Shown here one piece after another: positions 50,869 to 59,327 of a DNA stretch of 64,000 nucleotides. Position 1 is the stretch's first letter. Each line of letters begins with the position of its first letter. The notes under the pieces are model-generated. The model did not search any database. It was given only the letters and a program-made list of their open reading frames with translations, and had not been told where the DNA came from. The DNA comes from DASQZT01 sp963728965 (GTDB lineage Bacteria; Acidobacteriota; Terriglobia; Bryobacterales; Bryobacteraceae). The stretch is from positions 434,001 through 498,000 of the forward strand of contig CAVSMH010000006.1 in the NCBI GenBank assembly GCA_963728965.1, read 5' to 3'. The position numbers and the translations under genes were made by a program.

Positions 50869-53766
50869 ATGGCACGCCGTCCCGAAGCACAGGAAATGTT
50901 CGCGCTCGACTCCCCGCCGGCCCGAATCGGCAATGCGCTGTTCTGCCACCAGGATTTTCTCGAGAAGATGGAGGAGAACCGGGCGAGCACGGTGGGACGG
51001 CGGGCCGCTCTGCTGTTGCAGCGCCTGCTGGTGGACATGAGCCGGCCGCAATACAAGCCGACGCAGGGCGAGAACCGGGGATGGCGGCGGTCACCGCTGG
51101 GCGGCAATCATGGCAAGCATTTCTATGCGTGGTGGGCGCCCCGGGGCGCGGTGCCCCTGAAGGCGGCGCAGGAGTTCGAATCCTGCCCCGAGGGGTCGGT
51201 ATTTCTGCGCGACATCCGCCATCATGACGATCATCGGCCACTCGCGCCGCAATCGCTGGCCGAGCACTATCTCCCCATCGGCGTGAAGGAACTGCGTCAG
51301 GAGGACTATGTGCCGGCACCGTGGACGCAGGCCCAGGCGCGGTTTGCGGACGCACGGCAGAAGGTGCGCATCATCAAAGGGTTTCCGGGGTCGGGCAAGA
51401 CGACCGCGCTGTGGCACGCCTCTGACCTGGCGGGGCGTGCGTCGGTGCTCTACATTACTTACTCCGCGGAACTGGCGGCGCTGGCGCGCGAGCACTTCGA
51501 CAAGTTCGCGCCCGGGCACAAGCACTTTCACGTGATCACGTATGCGCAGTTTTTGCGGCAGTTGCTCGAATGCGATGCGCCGTTCGAGGCCGTCCGCCAC
51601 ACGCGGAATGCGTTTGTTAAAGAGATTGCGGGTTTCTCGACGACCATTGTCGGTCCCTGGGCCAGCGAGAGGCCGGGTCTGTACGACGAAATGCACGCGC
51701 ACCTGTTCGGGGCGCTGTTTCCGTTCGCGGTGGGGCGTTTCGCCGCTTTTCCGGATCGGCGCATCACGGTGCGCCAGTATCGGGAGATGCGGGAGCGGGC
51801 GATCGGCCGGCCGGCCGCCGAGGCGGTGATGGAAGTGTGCGAGACGCTGCGGCGGCGCGATTCGCGGCCGGTGGAGCAGCGCTTTTTCGGCGAACTGGAC
51901 CTTGCCTGGCGGGCCGTGCAGCGGATTCGTGCGCAGGGCGCGGGGGCGTTCGCGGAATTCGACTGCGTGGCCCTGGACGAAGCGCAGGACCTGACGCCCA
52001 TCGAGGCGCTGGCGGTGGTGGAGCTGGGCGCCGCCCTCGGCGGCAACACGCATTTTCTGGCGGCTGGAGACGAAGCCCAAACGGTGCGGCCCACCGATTT
52101 CGAATGGGGCTGGTTCCAGGATCTCATCCACTACCGGATGATGTCGCCCGTGCAGTTCAAGCTGCAGATGAACCTGCGCAGCCCGCGGCTGATTGCCACG
52201 CTGGTGAACCGGGTGTGGGATCTCTACGGCGCGCTGGCCAAGAGCGAGCGGCCCGGCGGCCCGGCGGCGACCGAGATCGACGAAAACACCGGGGACCAGG
52301 TGATTCTGTGCACCGCCAAACCGGGGCCCGAGCTGGACCGGCTGCTGGAAGCGTTTTCCGAGCGGGAAGGCTTGGCGCTGATCACCCTGGGGGAGGAGAT
52401 TCCGGCTTACGTACCGGAGCGCGTGCGCGAGCGCGTGTTGACGACCTTCGAGGCCAAGGGTCTCGATTTCCAGTCGGTGTGTGTGCTGGAGGCGGGCCGC
52501 TGGCTGGACCGGGTCTACCAGTCGCGCGAGCGCGGACGGGGCGTGGAATTGGACGATCTTGGCAAACGGCTGGCCATCGACCAGCTTCGGGTGGCACTGA
52601 GCCGGCCTTCCGAACGTCTCTACTGGCTGGACGTGAACCCCGGCGACCGCGCACTGGTACACACTCGCGAAATGCTGTCGTTCGCCGGCGAAACGGTGTA
52701 CCCGGTGGTTCCGGACGTGCTGCTCAAGAACCTCGAAGAGGCGTCGCTCGATCCCGAGGAGCGTGTCCGTCTCTGCGAGAGCGATGCGCGGCAGTTCCTG
52801 GATGTGAAGCCGGCGCTGGCATGGTCGCGGGCCCGGCAGGGGGTGGCCCTGCTGGGGGGCATGGCCACGCAGTTTGCGGTGGACGATATGGCGACGCGCG
52901 CGTCGGCCCATATGACCCTGTGCCAAGTGGCCTTCACGCTGGCGTTTCGCAAAGTGCACCTGCCGGCCGAACTGGGGCGCGCCGACCTGTTCGGCGAAGC
53001 GGCGAGGAGCGCCATGTTCGGCCACAAAGCCGGGCTTGCCAATCTGATCGAGCACGTAGGTGAGTACGAGCGCAACTACAGCAGTGAAAAGAGCGGCTCG
53101 CTGGTGCGGCTGGCGGCGGCCCTGGCCCGAAATAAGGATCAGGTCGAGCCCTGGCTGCTGGTGGAGTTGCAGCCCCGCGCCGCGGGCTGGATCGCGGCAC
53201 TCGAAGACATCATGGACCGCGTGCCCGACCTGCTGTTGCTGGAAATCCTGCCCGCCCTATACAGCCTGTTCGCTCCGCAGGACGCGCAGTCGCGCATCGA
53301 GAAACTGCGCGAAAACGCCATCCGTTCGCTAATGCGGGCAAAATCCCATGGGCAGGCGCTCGAAATCCTGCGGCAGTTGCCCGACTCCCGGCCGAAGCTG
53401 GTGGCGGAGTGCCTGGAAGGGCTGAAGCAGTTTGAACCGGCGGCGGCGGAGTACCTGAAGGCCGGCAGCCCGCCGGATGCCCTGCGCTGCTACCGCAGCA
53501 TTCCCGATTTCGAGAAATCGCTCAGCCTGCTGGACCGCGTAGGCCAACACCCGGCACGAAACTCCCTGGTTTGGATGCGACGCATGCAGGAGCTTGCCGG
53601 CGAGCGGCCCGACGAGTTCGGCAAAGTCATCCTTCCGGCAGAGAAGAGAGTGCTGGAGCAGTTGCTCGAAGCGGCTTTGGGGGTGTCCCGGAAGAAGAAG
53701 GCCGCGGCGAAGCGGGCCCCTACCGGCAGGAAACCGGGGCGACCGCGCAAAAAAGAACCTTCATAG
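50869..53766 (+). CDS. UvrD-like SF1 helicase with long helical C-terminus and AT-hook-like tail
   Basis: A 965-residue protein. The first 150 residues are an unassigned domain (KHFYAWWAPRGAVPLK, FLRDIRHHDDHRPL). The SF1 helicase core has Walker A GFPGSGKTT near 170-178, Walker B DCVALDEAQDLTP near 365, motif III LAAGDEAQTVRPTDF, motif IV MNLRSPRLIATLVNRVW, motif V EAKGLDFQSVCVLEAG and motif VI DQLRVALSRPSERLYWLDV near 570. Residues about 600-930 are helical, TPR-like. The C-terminus is basic, ending in GRKPGRPRKK, an AT-hook-like minor-groove motif. The start at ATG 50869 is the first with family-like residues. No nuclease motif was seen. It stands alone, so DNA repair, recombination or phage defence are all possible. 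Confidence 0.83.
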   Translation: MARRPEAQEMFALDSPPARIGNALFCHQDFLEKMEENRASTVGRRAALLLQRLLVDMSRPQYKPTQGENRGWRRSPLGGNHGKHFYAWWAPRGAVPLKAAQEFESCPEGSVFLRDIRHHDDHRPLAPQSLAEHYLPIGVKELRQEDYVPAPWTQAQARFADARQKVRIIKGFPGSGKTTALWHASDLAGRASVLYITYSAELAALAREHFDKFAPGHKHFHVITYAQFLRQLLECDAPFEAVRHTRNAFVKEIAGFSTTIVGPWASERPGLYDEMHAHLFGALFPFAVGRFAAFPDRRITVRQYREMRERAIGRPAAEAVMEVCETLRRRDSRPVEQRFFGELDLAWRAVQRIRAQGAGAFAEFDCVALDEAQDLTPIEALAVVELGAALGGNTHFLAAGDEAQTVRPTDFEWGWFQDLIHYRMMSPVQFKLQMNLRSPRLIATLVNRVWDLYGALAKSERPGGPAATEIDENTGDQVILCTAKPGPELDRLLEAFSEREGLALITLGEEIPAYVPERVRERVLTTFEAKGLDFQSVCVLEAGRWLDRVYQSRERGRGVELDDLGKRLAIDQLRVALSRPSERLYWLDVNPGDRALVHTREMLSFAGETVYPVVPDVLLKNLEEASLDPEERVRLCESDARQFLDVKPALAWSRARQGVALLGGMATQFAVDDMATRASAHMTLCQVAFTLAFRKVHLPAELGRADLFGEAARSAMFGHKAGLANLIEHVGEYERNYSSEKSGSLVRLAAALARNKDQVEPWLLVELQPRAAGWIAALEDIMDRVPDLLLLEILPALYSLFAPQDAQSRIEKLRENAIRSLMRAKSHGQALEILRQLPDSRPKLVAECLEGLKQFEPAAAEYLKAGSPPDALRCYRSIPDFEKSLSLLDRVGQHPARNSLVWMRRMQELAGERPDEFGKVILPAEKRVLEQLLEAALGVSRKKKAAAKRAPTGRKPGRPRKKEPS

Positions 53767-54081
53767 GGCTATAGGTTTCGCCGGGTCCGCCGATGTGTTT
53801 AGTGAGATGACCCTAGAAAGTACGCAGGCGGCGCGGCTCCAACCCACCCCGACGTTCCGGGACCAAACGCTACGGTCCCTGAATCCCTCCTGAATCCTCA
53901 ATCAGACCCCAAAAATCCTCATCGATCCACATTCGCCAGGAGCCGCACCGCCCGCGCCGTGTCCGCCGGCGCCCGAAGATTCACCTTAAAAGCAGGTCTG
54001 AAGACGAAATCAATACGAACCACCGCGGCAGTTTGCAGCCGGGATCTAAAGCTTTCCCCGGTGATCTCCGATATAGGGGAT
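53767..54081. other. Intergenic region with a possible terminator hairpin
   Basis: A spacer of about 315 bases. GGGACC (53859-53864) pairs with GGTCCC (53874-53879) with a nine-base loop, about 90 bases after the helicase stop, and short extensions TTC/GAA add to the stem. No T-tract follows. No RNA gene or promoter was recognised, and the open frame leading into the next gene does not look coding. Confidence 0.35.
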
Positions 54082-56109
54082 ATGAGTGGAATGGTTGGAA
54101 AGACCGGCACCCTTTTTGGCTCCCTGTTGATGTGCGGCTTGTCTGCGTTTGCGCAAGCCCCCACCGTATCCCCCACATCGCTGACCTTCAGCTATCTGGT
54201 CAACAGCGGAAAGTTCCCCGCGGCGGGAAAACTAACGGCCACTTTGCCGGCGAGTGTTCCCAACGCGACAGTCATGTCCGTGGCGATCAGTTCGACGCCC
54301 GTGGGCTGGCTCACGGTCACACCGACCAGCGGCGTGTCGCCTTTGACGATGTCCGTGACGGTGAACCCGACCAGCCTGAGCCCGGGCAGTTACTCGGCCA
54401 CAATTACGGTCACGAATCCGACTTCGCCCGGATACTCGACCAGGGTGAACGTGACGCTCGCCATTACCAATCCACCGTCCTCGTTGCTGGTGACATCGCC
54501 GACACCGGGCTTCGACCCATTAGCTTCCGGGCAGACTACACCCACCATCACGCTCAACTACACCAGTTGTTCGGGCGCCGGTTGTCCAGCCCTCCCCAGC
54601 GCGGAACTCAGCGTATCGACGACGGGAGACATCGTGCCGTTCACCGTCACGACGGCGGTCGGCAAAGGCTCCGCCAACTGGCTGCGCGTGAACAACGGTG
54701 GGCTGCCGAGCACGTCCACGAGCGGGGTGGCGGCCGCCGGTTCCAACGTCAAGATATCGGTCACTCTGGATGCATCCACCCTGGCCACCCTGGATGCCAT
54801 TCCTTATACCGGGACCGTCACCATCAGCGCGGTAAATTCAGCCAACGGAACGTATCCGGTAAATTTCATTCTGAACGCTTTTGCCGGCACGCCCAAGCTC
54901 ACATCGATATTTCCCTCGAAGATGCCCGCGTTTCCGGCCACGCCCGCCGTCAAACCACTGGACCCGGTGATCACTTTGAATGGCGACAACTTCTTTCCGA
55001 GTTCGTCGAAGGTGTTCATGGCTCCGCCGGGCGGGAGCAACTATCCGTTGACGACGGTTTGGGTCAGCCGGCAAATTCTGACGGCGACCATACCGGCGGC
55101 CTATCTCGCCCCGCCGATGTCGGCGCCCAGTGTTGCCAGTGTGGATTGGACGGTCACGGTCATTAACGGAGCGCCGGGCAACAATCCCGGCAACGGCGGG
55201 GCAACGAGCGCGGGCGTGACTTTCAGCGTCACCGACCCGGCGCTTCCCTCAGTCCAGTCGGTGGTCAACGCGGCCAGCTATCTTCCCAGCGCGACACAAT
55301 TGCCCCCCAACAGCGCCAATCCGGTGCCGGTCGGACAGAGCGCCATTTCGCCGCGCGGGATCATCTCGATTTTCGGTCAGAATCTGGGACCGAGCTCGGT
55401 GGTGTCGGCAACGCCGACCGGCCCAACCCTGACCTACCCGACGACGATGCCCGGGTACGGGGTGGCGGTAGATGTCACAGCCGCGTGTGCTACCGGATCG
55501 ACGCAAGCCCCACTGATCATGATTTCCGAAAGCCAGGTAAACGCGATTGTTCCCGACGGCCTCAGCGGCTGCATCGGCACCTCGCCACCGCCCGTCGTCA
55601 CAATCACGGTTAACAACGGCATCAACAGCGTCGACTATACCGAAGCAGTCGCGATTGCCGCGGACCCGGGGGTGTTCACATTTGGGGGCAATGGCCAGGG
55701 ACAGGCTGCGGTTCTCAATTTCGACGCGGCTACCGGAGCCGTCACCGTAAACGGAGCCAAGACGCCGGCCCCGCGCGGCTCGGCGATCGAGATCTTCGCG
55801 ACCGGCATGGGTCAACTGGCGCTTCCGGCAAGCGGAACACCGCTGGCGGACGGCGAAGTTGCCACGGGGCCGAACAAGCTCCTGGACGACAGCTTCCGGG
55901 TGCTCATCGATGGACAGTCGGCGCCGGTCTTCTATGCGGGTACGGCAGGCAACGGAGTGGCCGGACTGGCGCAAATCAACGCGATAGTTCCTCCGAATGC
56001 GCGGACGGGAGCGGCCATTCCGATCACCGTGGAAATCGGCGCACCGGACGCAACCGGCGCGATTACGGCGCGACGCAGCCAGACCGGGGTGACGATCGCG
56101 GTGAAATGA
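54082..56109 (+). CDS. Secreted protein with BACON-like and Solibacter-type C-terminal (TIGR03437-like) domains
   Basis: A 675-residue exported protein (672 if the ATG at 54091 is used, which has better spacing from the AGGGGA at 54075-54080). Signal peptide LFGSLLMCGLSAFA ends near residue 25. Two BACON-like all-beta modules follow (GWLTVTPTSGVSPLTMSVTV, SYSATITVTNP and a second ending near residue 280), then an IPT/TIG-like part. The C-terminal 240 residues contain VVNAASYLPSATQL, GIISIFGQNLGPSS, VNAIVPDGLSGC and a VFTFGGNGQGQAAVLN segment, typical of the domain shared with the protein at 22486-24315. It is probably a surface or extracellular carbohydrate- or mucin-like binding protein. It converges on the anti-sigma gene with three bases between them. 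Confidence 0.85.
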   Translation: MSGMVGKTGTLFGSLLMCGLSAFAQAPTVSPTSLTFSYLVNSGKFPAAGKLTATLPASVPNATVMSVAISSTPVGWLTVTPTSGVSPLTMSVTVNPTSLSPGSYSATITVTNPTSPGYSTRVNVTLAITNPPSSLLVTSPTPGFDPLASGQTTPTITLNYTSCSGAGCPALPSAELSVSTTGDIVPFTVTTAVGKGSANWLRVNNGGLPSTSTSGVAAAGSNVKISVTLDASTLATLDAIPYTGTVTISAVNSANGTYPVNFILNAFAGTPKLTSIFPSKMPAFPATPAVKPLDPVITLNGDNFFPSSSKVFMAPPGGSNYPLTTVWVSRQILTATIPAAYLAPPMSAPSVASVDWTVTVINGAPGNNPGNGGATSAGVTFSVTDPALPSVQSVVNAASYLPSATQLPPNSANPVPVGQSAISPRGIISIFGQNLGPSSVVSATPTGPTLTYPTTMPGYGVAVDVTAACATGSTQAPLIMISESQVNAIVPDGLSGCIGTSPPPVVTITVNNGINSVDYTEAVAIAADPGVFTFGGNGQGQAAVLNFDAATGAVTVNGAKTPAPRGSAIEIFATGMGQLALPASGTPLADGEVATGPNKLLDDSFRVLIDGQSAPVFYAGTAGNGVAGLAQINAIVPPNARTGAAIPITVEIGAPDATGAITARRSQTGVTIAVK

Positions 56110-56112
56110 CGG

Positions 56113-56355
56113 CTATTTGTGCCTGGCCGCCATTTTCCGTTCGAGCGCCCGCATCAGCCGAGATTCGACGTCGGTAGGGATGGGATACGGGTCCATCCCC
56201 CTGTAGATCCGTATGGTCTTCCGGGTCGTATCGGCGATCACCCAGCAGTTGGGACACTCGGTGATGTGCTTCTCCAGCTTGGCGCGGACCTCCGCGTCGA
56301 TGCATTCGTCCAGGTAATCGCTCAACTCCGCCAGAAAGTCTTTACAGGTAAGCAA
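56113..56355 (-). CDS. Anti-sigma factor with zinc finger (zf-HC2)
   Basis: An 80-residue protein of the zinc-binding anti-sigma type. The metal motif is H-x3-C-x2-C in KHITECPNCWVIAD, with an upstream Cys in LTCKDFLAEL. No membrane segment, so it is a soluble cytoplasmic anti-sigma factor. It overlaps the end of the sigma gene by 14 bases, the usual arrangement for a sigma and its regulator. It likely holds the ECF sigma inactive until a signal, perhaps redox, releases it. Confidence 0.9.
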   Translation of the reverse strand: MLTCKDFLAELSDYLDECIDAEVRAKLEKHITECPNCWVIADTTRKTIRIYRGMDPYPIPTDVESRLMRALERKMAARHK

Positions 56356-56962
56356 AGGCGTCGTCTCCCTTGCGTTTAAAATAGCGGGTCAGTTTCTCCC
56401 GCAGTTGCAGCCGTGCGCGCAACAGCCGGCTTTTGACGGCCGGCACCGAGAGGTTCAACGCTTCGGCGGTTTCCTCCGTCGAGAGTTCGTCGATGTCGCG
56501 CAACACGAAAACGGAGCGATAAGGCGGCTCCAGGCTCTGGATCGCGGTATCGAGGATGTTGCCAAGTTCGTCGCGCGAAAACCGCTGCTCGGGGTCCTCG
56601 TCCCAGGCTGCGATCTCTCGCACCAGCGTATCTTCCCCGGTGTCGATCGTCTCGTCGAGCGAAACCGATTTGTCGGTCTTGCGCCGGCGGAGCTTCATTA
56701 GCGCCTGGTTCACCGCAATGCGCACGATCCAGGTATAGAATTTCGAATCGCCCTTGAACTGGTCCAGGTGTTCATAGGCCTTCATGAACGTCTCTTGCAG
56801 CACGTCTTCGGCATCTTCGCGGTTTTGAGTCACGTGCTGGGCCAGGCGGAAAATCTTGCCTTCATAACGGCGGACAAGCTCCGCGAAGGCTTTGTCGTCG
56901 CCCTCGCGAGCCTGTGCGACAAGGACTGCCTCATCGACCCCGGGCTGGCTTGAGACTGGCAT
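56342..56962 (-). CDS. ECF-type RNA polymerase sigma factor
   Basis: A 206-residue group 4 sigma-70 factor. Region 2 covers about residues 20-95 (FAELVRRYEGKIFRLAQHVTQN, DAEDVLQETFMKAYEHLDQF, FYTWIVRIAVNQALMKLRRR). Region 4 is in residues 140-200 (LEPPYRSVFVLRDIDELSTEETAEALNLSVPAVKSRLLRARLQLREKL) with a helix-turn-helix. It lacks sigma regions 1 and 3. The anti-sigma gene follows with a 14-base overlap. It resembles the RpoE-like group tied to envelope stress. It could control secreted proteins in this region; no promoter recognition sites were defined. Confidence 0.95.
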   Translation of the reverse strand: MPVSSQPGVDEAVLVAQAREGDDKAFAELVRRYEGKIFRLAQHVTQNREDAEDVLQETFMKAYEHLDQFKGDSKFYTWIVRIAVNQALMKLRRRKTDKSVSLDETIDTGEDTLVREIAAWDEDPEQRFSRDELGNILDTAIQSLEPPYRSVFVLRDIDELSTEETAEALNLSVPAVKSRLLRARLQLREKLTRYFKRKGDDAFAYL

Positions 56963-57332
56963 AGACCTGACCCCATGATACCGCAGGCCTTTCCGGCTCC
57001 CGGCCGAGCGTCGCGGGCGGGGTCCATCCCGCGTGCCGATCTGCCCCGGGGTGCGACTGGCACACTGGCGAACACTGTTCGTCGTGCTGTGAACGCGCCC
57101 GCGACGGGGCTAACTGTCCACGAATTGCAGGGCTTACGGTTTTCTGTCCACGAAGTAGGCATTGCGGGCGGGGAGCTGCCTGGTAGAAGAATGCAATGCG
57201 TCATGTTTTGTTAGGTTTACGGTGGCTGCCGGAGGCGGCGCGGGTTGGCGTGAAGAGTGCATTTTATCGCAACGCAGGTAACACCTCGGAGAAGAAGATG
57301 TCGAGGACGCTGCAAGCGAAGGAAGAGAAAAT
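56963..57332. other. Intergenic region with an 11-base direct repeat
   Basis: A divergent 370-base region between the ECF sigma gene and hcp. CTGTCCACGAA occurs at 57114-57124 and 57144-57154, exactly 30 bases apart, about three DNA turns. This suggests a pair of binding sites on one face of the helix, but the target of any regulator is unknown. No good promoter hexamer pair was found for either gene. Confidence 0.35.
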
Positions 57333-57824
57333 ATGGCATACGATGCGTTTTTGAAATTTGAATCGCCGGCCGTGGCCGGTGAGTCGACCGACGAGAAGCA
57401 CCCGGGGGAGATCGAAGTCTCGTCGTTCAGTTGGGGCGTGGTTCACGCACAGACCGTAGGCTCGGCGACGGGCGGCGGCGGTTCCGGCAGGGCGGCTCTT
57501 CAGGACATCCACTTCACCAAGGATGTGGACAAAGCGAGCTCGGTGCTGTTCCAGCACTGCGCGGTCGGCACGCACTTCGACAAAGTCACGTTGAGCGTGC
57601 GCAAGGCCGGCGGTTCGCAGATGGAATACCTGAAGTTCGTGATGCAGACGGTGTTTGTCTCGTCGTACCAGGTGGGCAGCGCGCATGGTCAGGAGAACGC
57701 CACTGAGCAGTTCTCGCTGGCGGTGGGCAAGTTCGCCTACGACTACACGCCGCAGAAGCCCGATGGCAGCCCCGGCGCCAGCGTGCACGGCGGTTGGGAC
57801 GCCCTGTCCAACAAGAAATTCTGA
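57333..57824 (+). CDS. hcp: Hcp family type VI secretion tube protein
   Basis: A 163-residue Hcp-like protein (T6SS_HCP), normally hexameric rings of the type VI secretion tube. The N-terminus AYDAFLKFESPAVAGESTD and the strand pattern EIEVSSFSWGV, IHFTKDVDKASSVLFQHC and YLKFVMQTVFVSSYQ fit the family. GGAAGAG precedes ATG 57333. No other T6SS gene (VgrG, TssB/C or ClpV) is visible nearby, so this is an orphan copy. It may serve a distant cluster or act as an evolved or antibacterial Hcp; no fused effector domain is seen. Confidence 0.9.
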   Translation: MAYDAFLKFESPAVAGESTDEKHPGEIEVSSFSWGVVHAQTVGSATGGGGSGRAALQDIHFTKDVDKASSVLFQHCAVGTHFDKVTLSVRKAGGSQMEYLKFVMQTVFVSSYQVGSAHGQENATEQFSLAVGKFAYDYTPQKPDGSPGASVHGGWDALSNKKF

Positions 57825-58059
57825 CGATCCAGGCCGGCTTCGCGGCAGTCAGCCAAGCGGAGCCGGCCGTTCCCAAACCAAACCGCGCGTCCACCCCGGC
57901 GGTGGCGCGCGGAAAACTCCCTCAGGTGACCCTCCCGCTTCTTCCCACAACTCCGCCGCATCGACCGGAGGATTTAGACGCTCCGTGCCACAGGCGTCGT
58001 TCCAATCCGGAATCAGTCCCGACGATATCCGACGTCCCGTCACATACGAGAATGGAAGC

Positions 58060-58440
58060 ATGGCCGGCGTGAGAATCGATAAATGGCTATGGGCCGCCCG
58101 GTTCTACAAGACGCGTACACTGGCCTCGCGTGCTTGTGAACTCGGCAGGATTGCTTCCAATGGCCAACCGGTGAAGGCGTCGCGCGAGGTCCGTGTCGGC
58201 GACCGGTTGCGGGTCAAGAACGATTCCGGCGATTTCGAGTTAGAAGTGGTGCAGCTCAGCGAAATCCGCGGGCCGGCACCGGTGGCGCAGACTCTCTTTC
58301 ACGAGACGGAGGCGAGCCGGAAATTGCGCCAGGAACTGGCCGCGCAGCGCAAAGCGATGCCGTACGTCGATGCGGTACGCGAAGGCAAGCCGTCGAAGCG
58401 CGACCGGCGGGTGCTCGAACGGTTTCGGGGACGCGGGTGA
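58060..58440 (+). CDS. S4-domain RNA-binding protein (HslR/Hsp15-like)
   Basis: A 126-residue protein with an S4 domain at the N-terminus (VRIDKWLWAARFYKTRTLASRAC, then RIASNGQPVKASREVRVGDRLRV). The rest is basic, ending in KPSKRDRRVLERFRGRG, as in heat-shock protein Hsp15, which binds free 50S subunits carrying nascent chains to recycle them. ATG 58060 is used; GGAAG is close upstream, and GTG 58069 is a possible alternative start. The 235 bases between hcp and this gene show no further feature. Confidence 0.88.
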   Translation: MAGVRIDKWLWAARFYKTRTLASRACELGRIASNGQPVKASREVRVGDRLRVKNDSGDFELEVVQLSEIRGPAPVAQTLFHETEASRKLRQELAAQRKAMPYVDAVREGKPSKRDRRVLERFRGRG

Positions 58441-58530
58441 TGGCGGCCGTAGCGGGTTTGCCAAGCCCGGGACCGTCTTTCGGGGTGCGTTGCGCGGGGA
58501 TTCGAAGCGGGTCGCGGCGGGTGCCGCGGA

Positions 58531-58539
58531 TGTTATAAT
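58531..58539 (+). promoter_or_regulatory. Extended -10 promoter for yceD-rpmF-plsX
   Basis: TGTTATAAT combines a TGn extension with a perfect TATAAT at 58534-58539. The -35 region is GC-rich and has no recognisable hexamer, which is expected for extended -10 promoters. Transcription would begin near 58546, about 29 bases before the yceD start. Confidence 0.6.
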
Positions 58540-58574
58540 AGGGTCGTTCTGCCCGACAATCCAGGTTTCCGTAT

Positions 58575-59099
58575 ATGTTCCTTAGTGTCAAAGAGATGGA
58601 ACTGCGGAAGATTCGTTTCGACGAAGCTTTCGACGCAGGGCAGATTGATTTTTCAGGCGAAGACCTGACGCAAGGGTCGCCGCTCCACGTCACCGGCTCC
58701 GCCGAATGGCTGGCGCATTCCGATGGGGAGTTGCGAATCCAGGGGCAGTATACCGTCGAAATGGGGGCGGAATGCGACCGCTGCCTGGGCCGCGCGCGGT
58801 TTTTGCTCGACGACCGCTTCGACCTGTTTTACCGGCCTATGTCCGCCATCGCCCGCGATCAGGAGGTCGAAATCGACGAAGGCGAAGCGGAGATTGGTTT
58901 TTATGAAGGCGGCGGCATCGAACTGGAGGATATCCTTCGGGAACAGGTGCTGCTGGCATTGCCCATGCAGCGGGTTTGCAGCGACGCGTGCAAGGGAATT
59001 TGCCCCGTCTGCGGCAAGAATCGGAACGAGACCGCGTGCGATTGCACCACGGAAGAGATCAATGATCGCTGGGGAGCGCTCCGCAATCTGGAACTCTGA
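58575..59099 (+). CDS. yceD: DUF177 family protein (YceD-like, 23S rRNA accumulation)
   Basis: A 174-residue protein of the DUF177/YceD family, usually encoded just before rpmF and plsX, as here. It has a Cys pair in AECDRCLGRARFLL and a C-terminal cluster CSDACKGICPVCGKNRNETACDC, which probably binds zinc, and the DILREQVLLALPMQRVC core. YceD proteins are linked to normal levels of 23S rRNA. The start at ATG 58575 fits the promoter at 58531; a downstream ATG at 58596 is possible. Rpm-type L32 follows after 33 bases. Confidence 0.93.
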   Translation: MFLSVKEMELRKIRFDEAFDAGQIDFSGEDLTQGSPLHVTGSAEWLAHSDGELRIQGQYTVEMGAECDRCLGRARFLLDDRFDLFYRPMSAIARDQEVEIDEGEAEIGFYEGGGIELEDILREQVLLALPMQRVCSDACKGICPVCGKNRNETACDCTTEEINDRWGALRNLEL

Positions 59100-59132
59100 A
59101 TTGAAACGAACGAACTGAGCTGAGGTAATTTC

Positions 59133-59315
59133 ATGCCGAATCCCAAACGCCGACACTCCCAGCGGCGCACGAGCAGCCGCCGTGCCCACGATTCCCTGAA
59201 GCCGGCGGGGCTTTCCGAGTGTCCGAACTGTCACGAGCCCAAGATGCCGCATCGTGTGTGCCCGCATTGCGGACAATATAAAGGCCGGGAAGTGGTCGAA
59301 GTCGAGCAGGAGTAG
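59133..59315 (+). CDS. rpmF: 50S ribosomal protein L32
   Basis: A 60-residue L32. It opens with PNPKRRHSQRRTSSRRAHD, the conserved N-terminal motif, and contains a zinc-ribbon CPNCHEPKMPHRVCPHCG (C-x2-C...C-x2-C), so it is the zinc-containing form. It lies between yceD and plsX, a gene order kept across bacteria. Confidence 0.96.
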   Translation: MPNPKRRHSQRRTSSRRAHDSLKPAGLSECPNCHEPKMPHRVCPHCGQYKGREVVEVEQE

Positions 59316-59327
59316 CTCCCGCCTCCA

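Noticed and set aside
57333..57824. A type VI secretion cluster
   Set aside because: Only hcp is present; no tss, vgrG or clpV genes were found on either side within the window.
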